64,000 nt of DNA, taken from the NCBI RefSeq assembly GCF_000719335.1, contig NZ_JOGB01000009.1, forward strand, positions 124,001 through 188,000. Direction: 5' to 3'. Position 1 is the first letter of the stretch. The number at the start of each line of letters is the position of its first letter. This document shows, piece by piece, positions 44,193-52,827 of this stretch. Source of the DNA: Streptomyces sp. NRRL S-87 (GTDB lineage Bacteria > Actinomycetota > Actinomycetes > Streptomycetales > Streptomycetaceae). The notes below the pieces were generated by a model that saw only the letters and a program-made list of their open reading frames with translations, had not been told where the DNA came from and did not search any database. A program made the position numbers and the translations under genes.

Positions 44193-44678
44193 TCACTTGC
44201 AGAGCATGACCGGGCTGGTGGTGGGTTCGAAGACGAGCGGCGGCTGTCCCGCCGTCTCGAACACCGCGACCCGGTCGGACTCCAGCTGGACGTATCCCGG
44301 GGTGTAGTCCTGGCCCCAGTCCACCCGCGGCCCGGCCACGCCGGACTCCAAGTCGGTGCGCATCTGGATCAGCCGCCAGTACCGGCCCGAGAACTTCAGC
44401 GTACTGACCCCGCAGTGCGTGTACAGGTCGAAGCGGTACCAGGTTCCGACCGCGGCCGACGCGGGCCCGACGGCGGGGTCGTCGCGGTCGACCGGGCCGG
44501 GCGCGGGCCGACCGTCGTCGGCCCGGTCGTCGGAGACGGTGCCGGTGGCCGGGCGGACGGACGTGCCCGCGGCGGAGCTGGCGTCGGCCGTCCCGGCGCA
44601 GCCGGCCGCGGCCAGGGCGAAGCCGAGCAGCAGGGGGGCGAGGCGACGGAGGGGGCGCAGGGGGTGCGTGGGGTTCAT
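44193..44678 (-). CDS. Secreted lipoprotein of unknown function
   Basis: 161 residues. The signal peptide ends in a lipobox LAAAGC, so Cys27 is the predicted lipidation site. A Ser/Ala/Asp-rich linker leads to a compact C-terminal domain with two Cys (YTHCGVSTLKFSGRYWRLIQ and the terminal VMLCK) that could form a disulfide. I do not recognise the domain. It is the first gene of the putative operon with the MpaB-like and kinase genes. The long open frame upstream of the ATG at 44678 is non-coding. Confidence 0.8.
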   Translation of the reverse strand: MNPTHPLRPLRRLAPLLLGFALAAAGCAGTADASSAAGTSVRPATGTVSDDRADDGRPAPGPVDRDDPAVGPASAAVGTWYRFDLYTHCGVSTLKFSGRYWRLIQMRTDLESGVAGPRVDWGQDYTPGYVQLESDRVAVFETAGQPPLVFEPTTSPVMLCK

Positions 44679-44998
44679 GGGGTGCCTTCCGTACGCGGCG
44701 GTGGTGCGATTGGGACGTACGGGGGACGGAGCCGGTTCCGCGCCGCTCACCCCGCGGGGCGCCCGGGCGTCCGCCGCCCTGCCGTGGCGGGGTCGGCCGG
44801 CTGGAATCCGGAGTCGAGTTGCGTGTACGCCGTTACCGCGCCCGGCCCGCCGGGGGTGGCGGGTGGGGCGGGTGGGCGGCCCAAGTCCGTCCGGCCGGGC
44901 CGGCGTACGGGGTCGCCGCTGCACAACCGAGGGCTCCGTGACCGCAGTTCGGGACGCCCCGGCATGTCGGCGGGGTGGGGGCGGAGGAGGTGGCGGCG
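44679..44998. other. Intergenic region, no gene recognised
   Basis: Between the lipoprotein gene start and the DUF1876 gene stop, both on the minus strand. It should contain the lipoprotein operon promoter. I see no repeat, RNA gene or clear promoter here. Confidence 0.35.
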
Positions 44999-45301
44999 TC
45001 AGGAGGTGGTGAGGTCCGGCCAGCCGGCGTAGGGGCGGAGGGACTCCGGCCCGGCGGCGGATCCGGACGCCGCCATGTCGCCGTAGGCGGCGCGCTTGAG
45101 CTGGTCGGCGAGGTTCTCCATGGCGCGGGCGGCGGCGAGCTCGTCGCCGATCACGGGTACGTCCGCGTCCTGGGGGCTGCGGCGGGCCGTGCCGTGCCCC
45201 GTGAGCGTGGCCGTGCCGGTGTCCAGCTCCACGCGGGCCTTCGTCATGCGGTCGTCCTCGACGAGGTCGAGGCGTACGCGCCATTCGGTGGTGTGCGACA
45301 T
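44999..45301 (-). CDS. DUF1876 domain protein
   Basis: 100-residue small protein with the DUF1876 layout: WRVRLDLVEDDRMTKARVELDTG, a TLTGHGTARRSP turn, IGDELAAARAMENLADQL and a short tail. The fold is thought to resemble double-stranded RNA-binding domains; the role is unknown, but such genes occur beside stress and dormancy genes in actinobacteria. The ATG at 45301 starts at the conserved part. Confidence 0.85.
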   Translation of the reverse strand: MSHTTEWRVRLDLVEDDRMTKARVELDTGTATLTGHGTARRSPQDADVPVIGDELAAARAMENLADQLKRAAYGDMAASGSAAGPESLRPYAGWPDLTTS

Positions 45302-45398
45302 GGTGGGCCTCCGCCGCTGCGTCCACGGGTCCCTGCCCCCGGTCCGAGCGTACGCCTCCCCATCCTGCCCGGCACGGGGGCGCAGGCGGCGCACCCGG

Positions 45399-45442
45399 GG
45401 CTCGACGCCAGCGCGTCCGTGGCTCGACGGCAGCGCGTCCGT
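45399..45442. repeat. 22-bp direct duplication
   Basis: GGCTCGACGCCAGCGCGTCC-GT at 45399-45420 is repeated with one change (CC to GC after GACG) at 45421-45442. Confidence 0.85.
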
Positions 45443-45448
45443 GGCCGC

Positions 45449-45547
45449 GGACGGAAAGAGTCCACCCGCTTCTCGCGGATCCTGATTGTGCGGTGCGCGA
45501 CCGTGGGCCGCTTCTCCGCGTCCTCGAATTCCGGACTCTTTCCGTCC
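45449..45547. repeat. 15-bp inverted repeats flanking a 69-base segment
   Basis: GGACGGAAAGAGTCC (45449-45463) and its exact reverse complement (45533-45547) enclose a segment with an internal near-direct repeat (CCGCTTCTCGCGGATCCTGA against CCGCTTCTCCGCGTCCTCGA). It could be a small mobile-element remnant, a structured RNA or a pair of regulator sites. Confidence 0.6.
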
Positions 45548-45575
45548 TCTACATGACACCACGCCCCACCCCCGG

Positions 45576-45621
45576 CCGCCAGGGCCGGACGGCCCCCTCG
45601 GGGGCCGTCCGGCCCTGGCGG
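45576..45621. terminator. Long perfect hairpin terminator
   Basis: Twenty-one bases (45576-45596, starting CCGCCAGGGCCGG) pair perfectly with 45601-45621 around a CTCG loop. It lies 126 bases past the TOBE-protein stop on the minus strand. Confidence 0.8.
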
Positions 45622-45746
45622 TCGGACGAGCCGGACGGGCCTTGATCGGCGCGGCGTTCCCCGTCGCCGCCGGGCGCGTTGCGGGCCGCGCCGAACCTCT
45701 GACGGGGACCGGTCGGCGCGCATGTGGGCCCGGCCCGCAGGAGCGG

Positions 45747-46166
45747 TCAGGCGGCGGCCAGGGAGATCTCCGTCGACTTGATCAGCGCGACGACCGAGGA
45801 GCCGGGGAAGAGGCCGAGGGCGTCGACGGCCTCCTTGGTGATCGCGGAGGTCAGTTCGGCGCCCTCGACGGCGATCTTGACGGAGGCCATCGCGCTGCCG
45901 GTCGAGACGCCGACGACGGCGCCCGCCAGCTGGTTGCGGATCGAGATGCCCTCGACGGGTCCGGTGGCGACGGCCACCTCGGTGGCCTTGACCAGCGCCT
46001 TCACGGCGGAACCGGGGGCCAGGCCAAGGTCGTTGACCGCGTCGGCGGTGATCGCCGCGGTGATGTCCTGTCCGCCGGCCAGACGCACCTTCACCGAGGC
46101 CATCGCCTCCCCGGTGGCGACGGAGGTGACGGTGCCGGCGAGTTGGTTGCGGATGGACATGCCCAT
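45747..46166 (-). CDS. Molybdate-binding di-Mop (TOBE) protein
   Basis: 139 residues forming two tandem Mop/TOBE repeats. Each starts with SIRNQLAG, continues AMASVK, and ends with a PGSxVxALxKxTEV-type strand. Such molbindins bind molybdate or tungstate oligomerically and buffer Mo for cofactor synthesis. The Mo hydroxylase at 4-6 kb is a possible consumer, though distant. The ATG at 46166 (after GAGGTG) was chosen; an in-frame GTG at 46175 and ATG at 46160 are alternatives. Confidence 0.88.
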   Translation of the reverse strand: MGMSIRNQLAGTVTSVATGEAMASVKVRLAGGQDITAAITADAVNDLGLAPGSAVKALVKATEVAVATGPVEGISIRNQLAGAVVGVSTGSAMASVKIAVEGAELTSAITKEAVDALGLFPGSSVVALIKSTEISLAAA

Positions 46167-46456
46167 GAAGACCACACCTCACGAGGTCGGGTTCGGAAGC
46201 GCGAGCACGACGGTGACCCGCGCCACCGGCGAAGCTACCGGATCAAAACCCTCACCCCGTCACATACGCGGCACTTCCCTACCGGTTGTCACCCCGCGGC
46301 ACCGCCGCCGCGCGGCCCTTTCCGGCGCCCCGCGCCGCCTCGGCACCGCACCCACGGCCGTGACCGTCGCGCCCGGAACCCGCGGCGCGCCCCCGTCGTC
46401 GTAGTGCCGTCAGCAGAACCCGAGGGCAGCGCGCGAGTCGAGGGGCGAGGGGTCCG

Positions 46457-47326
46457 ATGGAGTCGATCTACCGCAGTACCGCCGGGCAGCAGGAGATCGG
46501 CCGCTGGTGCGTCGAACGGCTCGACTCCTGGGCGGTACCGCACGAGCGGACGACGCTCGCCGCCGGCGGCGCACGCACGCACGTCGTCACGGCCGGACCG
46601 GGACCCGGCGCCGACACCCCCACCGGCACCGGCACCAGCACCAGCACCAGCACCGTCGTCTTCGTCCCCGGCACCAACTTCAACGCGGCCGCCTCCCTGC
46701 CCCTGGCCGCGGCACTGGTCCGGGCCGGCCACCGCGTCGTGACGGCCGACGTACCGGGCCAACCGGGGCTCAGCTCCGGGGCCCGCGGGCTGTCCGGCGG
46801 GCGACTGGCCTGGTACGGGGCCTGGTTGGACGACGTCCTGGAGACCACCGGGCCCGCCGTCGTGATGGGGCACTCCTTCGGCGCCGCCATCGCGCTCTCC
46901 TGCCGCTCCCCGCACGTGGAGCGACGCCTGCTGCTCTCCCCCGGCGGCTTCTGCGCCCTGCGGCTGACGCCCGGTCTGCTCGCCGCCTCGGCCGCCTGGT
47001 ACCTGAGCCCCGGCCCGGCACGCAGCGGCCGACTGCTGCGGAGCATGACGGCGCCCGGTGTCGAGCCCCGGGCCGAGCTGGTGCAGTGGCTGACCCTGGT
47101 CGCCCGCCACTCCCGTTCCAGCGGCGCCCCCGGCCGCGCCGCGTTCGACGACCGGGTCCGGGCCGTGCCGCACCGCGTGGTGTCGGGCGCCCATGACGTC
47201 TTCCTGCCGCCGCGGCGGCTGGCGCCGGCCGTCCGTGCCGCGCTGGGTGCGGACCTGGAGGTCGTCCCGCACGCCGGCCACCTCCTGGTGGACGAGGCCC
47301 CCGACGACGTGGCGGCCCTCGTCTGA
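46457..47326 (+). CDS. Alpha/beta hydrolase
   Basis: 289-residue predicted serine hydrolase. The nucleophile elbow is VMGHSFGAAIAL, the oxyanion segment FVPGTNFNAA, and the likely acid/His are in SGAHDVFLPP and PHAGHLLVDEAPDD. An insertion with TG/TS dipeptide repeats (TGTGTSTSTST) precedes the first core strand, encoded by ACCGGC/ACCAGC repeats. No substrate can be assigned. It starts the plus-strand genes that lead into the DevS-like kinase. Confidence 0.82.
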   Translation: MESIYRSTAGQQEIGRWCVERLDSWAVPHERTTLAAGGARTHVVTAGPGPGADTPTGTGTSTSTSTVVFVPGTNFNAAASLPLAAALVRAGHRVVTADVPGQPGLSSGARGLSGGRLAWYGAWLDDVLETTGPAVVMGHSFGAAIALSCRSPHVERRLLLSPGGFCALRLTPGLLAASAAWYLSPGPARSGRLLRSMTAPGVEPRAELVQWLTLVARHSRSSGAPGRAAFDDRVRAVPHRVVSGAHDVFLPPRRLAPAVRAALGADLEVVPHAGHLLVDEAPDDVAALV

Positions 47327-47413
47327 CCTGCCGCGCGACCCGGAGCGGTCGCAGCCCGCGCGGTACGGGAGCAGGCTGGAACCGAGGGGGAAGGCGCCCG
47401 GAAGGACCGCGTG

Positions 47414-48067
47414 ATGAGCACTCCGACCGCTTACCGCCCGGTACGCATGACGGGGAGCCTGGACGAGCCGCTGTCCCGGTGGTTGTGGCTCGTGAAGTGG
47501 ATCCTGGTCATCCCGCACGTGGTGGTGCTGGCCTTCCTGTGGATCGGGTTCTTCGTGGTCAGTGTGATCGCGTTCTTCGCGATCCTGTTCACCGAGCGCT
47601 ACCCCCGGGGGCTCTTCGACTTCAACGTCGGGGTGCTGCGCTGGAGTTGGCGCGTCTCGTACTACTCGTACGGCGCCCTGGCCACCGACCGGTACCCGCC
47701 GTTCAGCCTGGGCGAGGAACCCGGCTACCCGACCGGCCTCCACATCGCGTACCCCGAGCGGCTCTCCCGGGGGCTGGTGCTGGTCAAGTGGTGGCTGCTC
47801 GCCGTCCCGCAGTACCTGGTGGTCGCCTTCCTTGCCGGCGGCTGGCACGCGGGCTGGTGGGACACGGGCCTCATCGGCCTGCTGGTGCTGTACGCCGCCG
47901 TGGCCCTGGCGTTCACCGGCCGCTACCACCGCGACCTGTTCGACCTGGTCATGGGCCTCAACCGGTGGGTGCTGCGGGTCGCGGCGTACGCGGCCCTGAT
48001 GACGGACGAGTACCCGCCCTTCCGGCTCGACCTGGGCGGCACGGACCCCGGCGAGTACGTCATCTGA
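47414..48067 (+). CDS. DUF4389 membrane protein
   Basis: 217 residues with an internally duplicated membrane fold. Each half has a Trp-rich helix pair (WLWLVKWILVIPHVVVLAFLW and LVLVKWWLLAVPQYLVVAFL), then a hydrophobic helix, a FTxRYxRxLFDF/V loop and YPPF. This is the DUF4389 pattern. Function is unknown. It is preceded by an adjacent GTG (47411). It lies between the hydrolase and the DevS-like kinase genes on the same strand. Confidence 0.85.
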   Translation: MSTPTAYRPVRMTGSLDEPLSRWLWLVKWILVIPHVVVLAFLWIGFFVVSVIAFFAILFTERYPRGLFDFNVGVLRWSWRVSYYSYGALATDRYPPFSLGEEPGYPTGLHIAYPERLSRGLVLVKWWLLAVPQYLVVAFLAGGWHAGWWDTGLIGLLVLYAAVALAFTGRYHRDLFDLVMGLNRWVLRVAAYAALMTDEYPPFRLDLGGTDPGEYVI

Positions 48068-48229
48068 CTCGCCGCTGCCCGCGCCCGGACGCCGGCGGAC
48101 GCGGCCGTCGGAGCCGTCGGGAGGGCGCGGCGGGCGAAGATCCGACCTTCGTACGGAGGACCACCCTCCGCAAGGGTTCCGCTACCTATAGTCTTCGGGT
48201 CGGCGAAGGTGAGGGGAGTCGGTACGGCC

Positions 48230-49978
48230 ATGGTGGGGGAACCGCTGTCGAAGATGCCGCGGATGCGGCTGGACGAGCTGCTCGACGAGCTCCAGGCGCG
48301 GATCGACGCCGCTCGCGGCACCCGGGACCGCGTGCACAGCCTGCTGGAGGCGGTCGTGTCGGTGGGGCGGGAGCTGGAGCTCTCGCAGGTGCTGCGCCGC
48401 ATCGTGGAGGCGGCGGCCCTGCTGGTGGACGCGGAGTACGGAGCCCTGGGCGTCATCGGCCCGGACGGCCGGACGCTGTCGCAGTTCCTCACCGTGGGCC
48501 TCACGGACGGCGAGATCTCCCGGATCGGGCCGCTGCCGGCCGGTCACGGCCTGCTCGGGGAGGTCATCCGGCACCCGGAGCCCCTGCGGCTGGGCGACCT
48601 CGGCAGGCACGTGTCCTCGCACGGCTTCCCCGCGCACCACCCTCCGATGCGCACTTTCCTCGGCGTACCGATCCGGGTCCGCGAGGAGGTGTTCGGGAAC
48701 CTCTACCTGACCGACAAGCGGGGCGGGCTCGACTTCGACACCGAGGACGAGTCGGTCATCGCGACGCTCTCCGTCGCCGCAGGTGTCGCGATCGACAACG
48801 CCCGCCTGTACGAGGGCTCCCAGCGCCAGCAGCGCTGGCTGCGGGCGAACGCCGAGATCACCCGGAGCCTGCTGTCGGGCAGTTCGCGGGCCGAGGTGCT
48901 GCGGCTGATCGCGGAGCGGGCCCGGGACATCACCGGCTCGGCGGCGGCCGAGATCGCCACCGCCCTGCCCGGGGCGGACGGGCTGCTGGTCGAGGTGGCC
49001 ACCGGATCGGGGGCCGCCTCCCGGGAGGGCCTGTTACTGCCGGTCGAGGGCACCATGCCGGGGGCCGCGCACACGGCCGGCGCGCCGGTCGCCACCTCGA
49101 AGTCGAAGTCGGACGAACGGTTCCCGGCCGACAGCCGTCCGGCGGGCGGACTGGGGCCGGCGGTGGCGGTGCCGCTGGGCACCGAGGACGGGGGTGGCCG
49201 GGGCGTGCTGTTCCTGACCCGTGACACCGGGGAACCGGTGTTCTCCGAGGGCGAGCTGGAGCCGCTGCTGGCCTTCGCGGCGCAGGCCGCGCTCGCCCTG
49301 GAGCTGGCGGACCGGCGCCGGGACGCCGAGCAGATCGCGCTGCTCGAGGAACGCGACCGGATCGCCCGCGACCTGCACGACCTGGCGATCCAGCGGCTGT
49401 TCGCCACCGGGATGACCCTGCAGAGCGCCACCCGCCTGGTGCAGCACGAGGACGCGGCGCAGCGGGTGGCGCGGGCCGTGGACGACCTCGACGAGACCAT
49501 CAAGATCATCCGATCGACCATCTTCGGGCTCCGGACCAAGGACCGCGACGCCGGTACGGGCCTGCGGGCGCGCGCGGCCCAGGCGGTCGGGGAGGCCGCG
49601 ACGGTCCTGGGCCATCCGCCGCGGCTCAGCATGGAGGGTCTCCTCGACACCGACGTGCCGGCCGCGGTCGCCGACCACGTCGTGGCGGCGCTCAACGAGC
49701 TGCTGAGCAACGCGGCCCGGCACGCCCGGGCGACCCGGGTGGCGGTGGCGCTGGAGGCCGCGGAGGGCGAGGTGGTCCTCACCGTGTCGGACAACGGGGT
49801 GGGGATCCCGGAGCAGGGCCGCCGCTCGGGCCTGGCCAACCTCGAGGAGCGCGCCGGCCGGGTCGGCGGCACCTTCCGCGTGCAGTCCGCGGCCGGCGGG
49901 GGCAGCCGGCTCGTGTGGCGGGCTCCGATCGGGTCCGGCCGGGAACGGGCCGTCACCACCCCCGCACCCGCACCCTGA
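48230..49978 (+). CDS. DevS/DosS-like GAF histidine kinase 1
   Basis: 582-residue soluble sensor kinase with two GAF domains (about 40-185 and 205-355), a HisKA_3 dimerisation helix with the phospho-acceptor His383 ([16 protein letters not shown]) and an ATPase domain (NELLSNAARHARAT, DNGVGIP). In [24 protein letters not shown] aligns with the DevS heme region: His137 matches the heme-ligand H149 and Tyr159 matches distal Y171 with the same 22-residue spacing. This predicts a heme-based oxygen, NO or redox sensor. The likely partner is the DevR-type regulator at 51224. The ATG at 48230 precedes the conserved [18 protein letters not shown] helix. Confidence 0.9.
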   Translation: MVGEPLSKMPRMRLDELLDELQARIDAARGTRDRVHSLLEAVVSVGRELELSQVLRRIVEAAALLVDAEYGALGVIGPDGRTLSQFLTVGLTDGEISRIGPLPAGHGLLGEVIRHPEPLRLGDLGRHVSSHGFPAHHPPMRTFLGVPIRVREEVFGNLYLTDKRGGLDFDTEDESVIATLSVAAGVAIDNARLYEGSQRQQRWLRANAEITRSLLSGSSRAEVLRLIAERARDITGSAAAEIATALPGADGLLVEVATGSGAASREGLLLPVEGTMPGAAHTAGAPVATSKSKSDERFPADSRPAGGLGPAVAVPLGTEDGGGRGVLFLTRDTGEPVFSEGELEPLLAFAAQAALALELADRRRDAEQIALLEERDRIARDLHDLAIQRLFATGMTLQSATRLVQHEDAAQRVARAVDDLDETIKIIRSTIFGLRTKDRDAGTGLRARAAQAVGEAATVLGHPPRLSMEGLLDTDVPAAVADHVVAALNELLSNAARHARATRVAVALEAAEGEVVLTVSDNGVGIPEQGRRSGLANLEERAGRVGGTFRVQSAAGGGSRLVWRAPIGSGRERAVTTPAPAP

Positions 49979-49990
49979 CGGCCCGCCGGC

Positions 49991-50497
49991 TCATCCGGCG
50001 TCGGCCGGGTCGCGCTCCAGGACGTACCCGGTGACCAGGTCGGGTTGGATCCGCACGACGTGCGGCATGTCGAGGCCCACCCACGGCAGCAGCCGCGCTC
50101 CGAGCCGCGCGGCCTCGGCCCGGTCCCCCACCGAGCGGGCGTATCCCGTGACCACCACGCTCCAGCCCAGGTGGGTCACCGGGTCGATCTCGTCGGCCTC
50201 GTACGCGACCACCACGCCGTCGGCGTCCGCGGGCACGGCCAGGGCGGCGAGCGCCCCGCCGTCGTGGACCCGCACCAGGACGTCCTCGCCGTCCAGCACG
50301 TGGTTGACGGGGCGTACGGCGGGCAGTGCGTGCCGCGTGAAGACCACCCGGCCCAGGGAGACGGAGCCGAGGAGACGCAGGGCCTCGGCCCGGTCCAGCG
50401 ACCGCATGCGGCGCGGACCGGCCGCGGCCGGGATCGGCGCGGCAGTGGTCGCACAGTGACCCGTTCGACGTTCGTTGCCGTATTCCATGATGCGCAT
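49991..50497 (-). CDS. Pyridoxamine 5'-phosphate oxidase (PPOX)-fold flavoprotein
   Basis: 168 residues. The split-barrel part begins at [28 protein letters not shown] and includes [12 protein letters not shown] and [13 protein letters not shown], the usual FMN/F420-binding PPOX elements. The N-terminal 35 residues look disordered; the true start may be the ATG at 50488 or the one at 50407. PPOX proteins are typical DosR-regulon members in mycobacteria and streptomycetes. A DevR-box-like site lies at 50570-50583, about 75 bases upstream. Confidence 0.85.
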   Translation of the reverse strand: MRIMEYGNERRTGHCATTAAPIPAAAGPRRMRSLDRAEALRLLGSVSLGRVVFTRHALPAVRPVNHVLDGEDVLVRVHDGGALAALAVPADADGVVVAYEADEIDPVTHLGWSVVVTGYARSVGDRAEAARLGARLLPWVGLDMPHVVRIQPDLVTGYVLERDPADAG

Positions 50498-50569
50498 CCC
50501 GGTCCGGAATCATTCGGTTCGTGTCGCTCTCCGACCAGGAGCGTCACCCGTAACACGCTGCGCGCACCA

Positions 50570-50583
50570 GGGCCGAACGGTCC
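50570..50583. promoter_or_regulatory. DevR-box-like site 1 (GGGCCGAACGGTCC)
   Basis: A 14-base imperfect palindrome upstream of the PPOX gene. Every site of this set starts GGGCCG. It is weaker than the 51046 and 61007 sites in the second half. Confidence 0.45.
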
Positions 50584-50598
50584 TCGTTTCCCCGTCCG

Positions 50599-50922
50599 TC
50601 ACGCCCACCGGCAGCAGAGGTCCCGGTCGACCCCCAGCACCCGCATGGATTTGGCCAGCAGCGGCGGCACGCCGTCGAGCAGGAGGCGCGCGCCGGCCCG
50701 TGCGCACCGGCGGTCGAGCCGCAGGAACAGGGCGATGCCGGAGCTGTCGCAGAAGGCGACGCCCGAGAGGTCCAGCACCAGGTCCCCGCCGTGGTCGGCG
50801 AGCCGGGCCAGTCGCGGCTCCACGGCGGCCACGGTGTGGACGTCCAACTCCCCCACCACGGCCACCCCCGGCCCCCAGTCGCCCCGCGAGACGGTCCTGA
50901 GCGCGATCACCGTTCTGCCCAT
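50599..50922 (-). CDS. STAS domain anti-sigma factor antagonist
   Basis: 107-residue single STAS domain of the SpoIIAA/RsbV type. [19 protein letters not shown] forms the first strand-helix unit, and [17 protein letters not shown] carries the conserved phosphorylatable Ser. It would bind an anti-sigma kinase when unphosphorylated and be reset by a SpoIIE phosphatase such as the one at 6968. No anti-sigma factor gene is adjacent. It is on the same strand as the PPOX gene, 101 bases upstream. Confidence 0.88.
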   Translation of the reverse strand: MGRTVIALRTVSRGDWGPGVAVVGELDVHTVAAVEPRLARLADHGGDLVLDLSGVAFCDSSGIALFLRLDRRCARAGARLLLDGVPPLLAKSMRVLGVDRDLCCRWA

Positions 50923-51045
50923 GCGTCCTCACTCCGTCGTACCTCTACCGTCACCGGCCGGTCACCGCGCCGGAGCCCCGGCCGGGGCTCGGCCACCCCA
51001 TCAGCTCCGCCGGGCGCTCCGAAAGGTCCGCAGGCCCCGCACGAA

Positions 51046-51059
51046 GGGCCGAAGGTCCC
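51046..51059. promoter_or_regulatory. devR: DevR-box-like site 2 (GGGCCGAAGGTCCC)
   Basis: A 14-base element with the GGG-N-C....G-N-CCC layout of the mycobacterial DosR box (GGGACTWWAGTCCC), about 165 bases upstream of devR. The identical 14-mer occurs at 61007-61020 upstream of the universal stress protein and HtpX genes. Confidence 0.55.
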
Positions 51060-51118
51060 GAGAGGGCGCCGAAAGTCCCCCGACGGTGGCGGACGTCCGC
51101 GTGACGGCGGGTCAAGGA

Positions 51119-51132
51119 GGGCCGATCGGCCC
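51119..51132. promoter_or_regulatory. devR: DevR-box-like site 3 (GGGCCGATCGGCCC)
   Basis: A perfect 14-base palindrome about 90 bases upstream of devR, fitting the same GGG-N-C....G-N-CCC pattern. Together with site 2 it suggests autoregulation. Confidence 0.55.
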
Positions 51133-51223
51133 TGTCCGGAGGTCCCCTCGGCGCGACAGGATGCCAGGGCGCCCCCACGCCCGCGCCCGCGACCGCGCCG
51201 CGGCCACGACCAAGGAGTCCGAG

Positions 51224-51928
51224 ATGTCCGACAGCGGTGAGCCCCTCCCGGCGGAGGAGCCCGTCAGCGTCTTCCTCCTCGACGACCACGAGGTCGTCCG
51301 CCGGGGCGTGCACGACCTGCTGGACGCCGAGCCCGACATCCGCGTCGTGGGCGACGCCGCCACCGCGGAGCAGGCGCTCGTACGGGTGCCGGCGCTGCGC
51401 CCGCGCGTGGCGGTGCTCGACGTACGGCTGCCGGACGGCGACGGGGTCTCGGTCTGCCGCGAGCTGCGCTCGCGCATGCCGGACCTGGCGTGCCTCATGC
51501 TCACCTCGTTCGACGACGAGGACGCCCTGCTGGACGCCATCATGGCCGGCGCCTCCGGCTACGTCCTCAAGCAGATCAACGGCACCGACCTGGTGACCGC
51601 CGTCCGCACGGTCGCCTCGGGCCGGTCCATGCTCGATCCGGGGGCCACCGCCCGGGTCATGGCGCGGATGCGGGGCGAGGTCCCCGAGCAGGAGCGGGTG
51701 CCGGGCCTCCCGGGCTTCACGGACCGGGAGAAGGAGATCCTGGTGCTGGTGAGCGAGGGCCTGACGAACCGTGAGATCGGCAAGCGGCTCTTCCTCGCCG
51801 AGAAGACCGTCAAGAACATCGTCTCGCGTCTCTTCACGAAGCTCGGCGTCGAACGGCGGGTCCAGGCGGCCGTGATCGCCAGCCACGCCCTGGTCCCGCC
51901 CAGCCGCCGGCCGGGCCGCCCCGCCTGA
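51224..51928 (+). CDS. devR: DevR/DosR-type NarL-family response regulator
   Basis: 234 residues. The receiver domain has acidic DD at 20-21, phospho-acceptor Asp66 in [11 protein letters not shown], Thr94 (LMLTSFD) and Lys116 (VLKQING). The LuxR-type DNA-binding domain contains [26 protein letters not shown], almost the same as the mycobacterial DosR recognition helix region. It likely activates hypoxia or redox-stress genes after phosphorylation by one or both DevS-like kinases nearby; the S. coelicolor counterpart is OsdR. The ATG is preceded by AAGGAG at 8-base spacing. The long frame open upstream is non-coding. Confidence 0.92.
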   Translation: MSDSGEPLPAEEPVSVFLLDDHEVVRRGVHDLLDAEPDIRVVGDAATAEQALVRVPALRPRVAVLDVRLPDGDGVSVCRELRSRMPDLACLMLTSFDDEDALLDAIMAGASGYVLKQINGTDLVTAVRTVASGRSMLDPGATARVMARMRGEVPEQERVPGLPGFTDREKEILVLVSEGLTNREIGKRLFLAEKTVKNIVSRLFTKLGVERRVQAAVIASHALVPPSRRPGRPA

Positions 51929-51947
51929 CCGCGGGGCCCGACCGAGC

Positions 51948-51990
51948 CCCGACTGTGGGGCCCGACTGTGGGGCCCCGACTGTGGGGCCC
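51948..51990. repeat. 13-14-bp repeat CCCGACTGTGGGG, three copies
   Basis: Copies begin at 51948, 51961 and 51975. The GGGGCCC junctions can pair with each other, so the array may act as a terminator just after the devR stop, before the convergent DUF1062 gene. Confidence 0.75.
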
Positions 51991-52061
51991 GGCTGCGCGG
52001 TCCGACCGCCGGGCCCGACCGGCGGATCTCGCCGGACGGGCCCCGCGGTCCCGCGAAGGGC

Positions 52062-52610
52062 TCAGCGCTTGAGCGTGAAGGTGAAGTCGCCGGAGAGCCT
52101 GCCGCCCAGCCGGACGGCGGACACGACCTTCCCCTCCTCGACCAGCCGCTCGACCTCGGCCCGCGACAGGCCGCAGCCCTCGGCGATGAGCCGCACCGGC
52201 CGGACCGGGATCCGTGCCGCGAAGCGGACCGACACGTCGATCACCTCGTGGTCGAGGTGGTCGGATCCGCCGGTGTCGAGGCGCCAGGCCCCGCGCCAGT
52301 CGAGGGCGATGCGGTTGCGGCGCTGCACGACGGGGTCCTGGAGCAACTCGGCCGTCAGGCCCAGGTCGTTGTCGTGCAGCCGGTCCAGCAGCTCGGGCCG
52401 CACGGAGCGCACGTGCGTCCGCTCCAGGACCGTCAGCTTCGCCGTGTCCCCGCAGGCGGTGCAGAGCACGAGGAGCCAGACGTCGAGGAGCTTGTGGTTC
52501 GCGTTGACGCGGAATTTGCCGCTCGCCCGGAAGCGGTCGGCCGCGCACGCGTGGCAACGGCGACGTACGAGGGGCAGGCAGGTGGGAGCGACCACCCAGT
52601 CGTTGAGCAC
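52062..52610 (-). CDS. DUF1062 zinc-ribbon protein
   Basis: 182 residues. An N-terminal zinc ribbon uses CHAC (RRRCHACAADRF) and CTAC (LCTACGDTAK). The rest is a DUF1062 domain with VRFAARIPVRPVRLIAEGCGLSRAEVERLVEEGKVV, which resembles an S4-like fold ending. Function is unknown; the ribbon plus S4-like part suggests RNA or protein binding. It starts with a GTG at 52610, and the palindrome GGTGTACACC lies immediately upstream. Confidence 0.82.
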   Translation of the reverse strand: MLNDWVVAPTCLPLVRRRCHACAADRFRASGKFRVNANHKLLDVWLLVLCTACGDTAKLTVLERTHVRSVRPELLDRLHDNDLGLTAELLQDPVVQRRNRIALDWRGAWRLDTGGSDHLDHEVIDVSVRFAARIPVRPVRLIAEGCGLSRAEVERLVEEGKVVSAVRLGGRLSGDFTFTLKR

Positions 52611-52611
52611 A

Positions 52612-52717
52612 GGTGTACACCGGTTTCAGTGAGAAGTCCGCAGCAGGAAGCAGCACGGCGCACAGGTGCGACGCGCGACAGATCAGCTCTCGGGGGGTCT
52701 CACTTGGTGTACAACGG
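52612..52717. promoter_or_regulatory. Two GGTGTACA(A/C)CGG sites before the DUF1062 gene
   Basis: GGTGTACACCGG at 52612-52623 and GGTGTACAACGG at 52706-52717 are 94 bases apart. The first abuts the GTG start codon, so a bound regulator would block initiation. The identity of the regulator is unknown. Confidence 0.45.
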
Positions 52718-52827
52718 CGCGTCCTTGCCTCGGCGATTCGGTCCGACAGCACGGTAAGGGCGCACGGCGGCGCCGCTCCACCGGTTTTCGTGCCGCCCGG
52801 ACGCCGGAGGGCCCGGGGCCGTGCCCT

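Larger units (their letters stand above)
45302..45746. other. Structured intergenic region
   Basis: No gene is recognised. It contains a 22-bp direct duplication (45399-45442), a 15-bp perfect inverted repeat enclosing 69 bases (45449-45547) and a long perfect hairpin (45576-45621). The density of structure is high for a promoter region. Confidence 0.55.
50923..51223. other. Divergent STAS/devR promoter region
   Basis: No gene. It contains DevR-box-like sites at 51046 and 51119. At about 51142-51166 a stretch reading GGTCCCCTCGGCGC then GACAGG resembles a fragment of the dispersed repeat family. A clear AAGGAG ribosome-binding site for devR lies at 51211-51216. Confidence 0.5.

Noticed and set aside
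45486..46742. 418-codon plus-strand frame across the molbindin gene
   Set aside because: Overlaps a clear di-Mop protein on the other strand and the start of the hydrolase gene in another frame.
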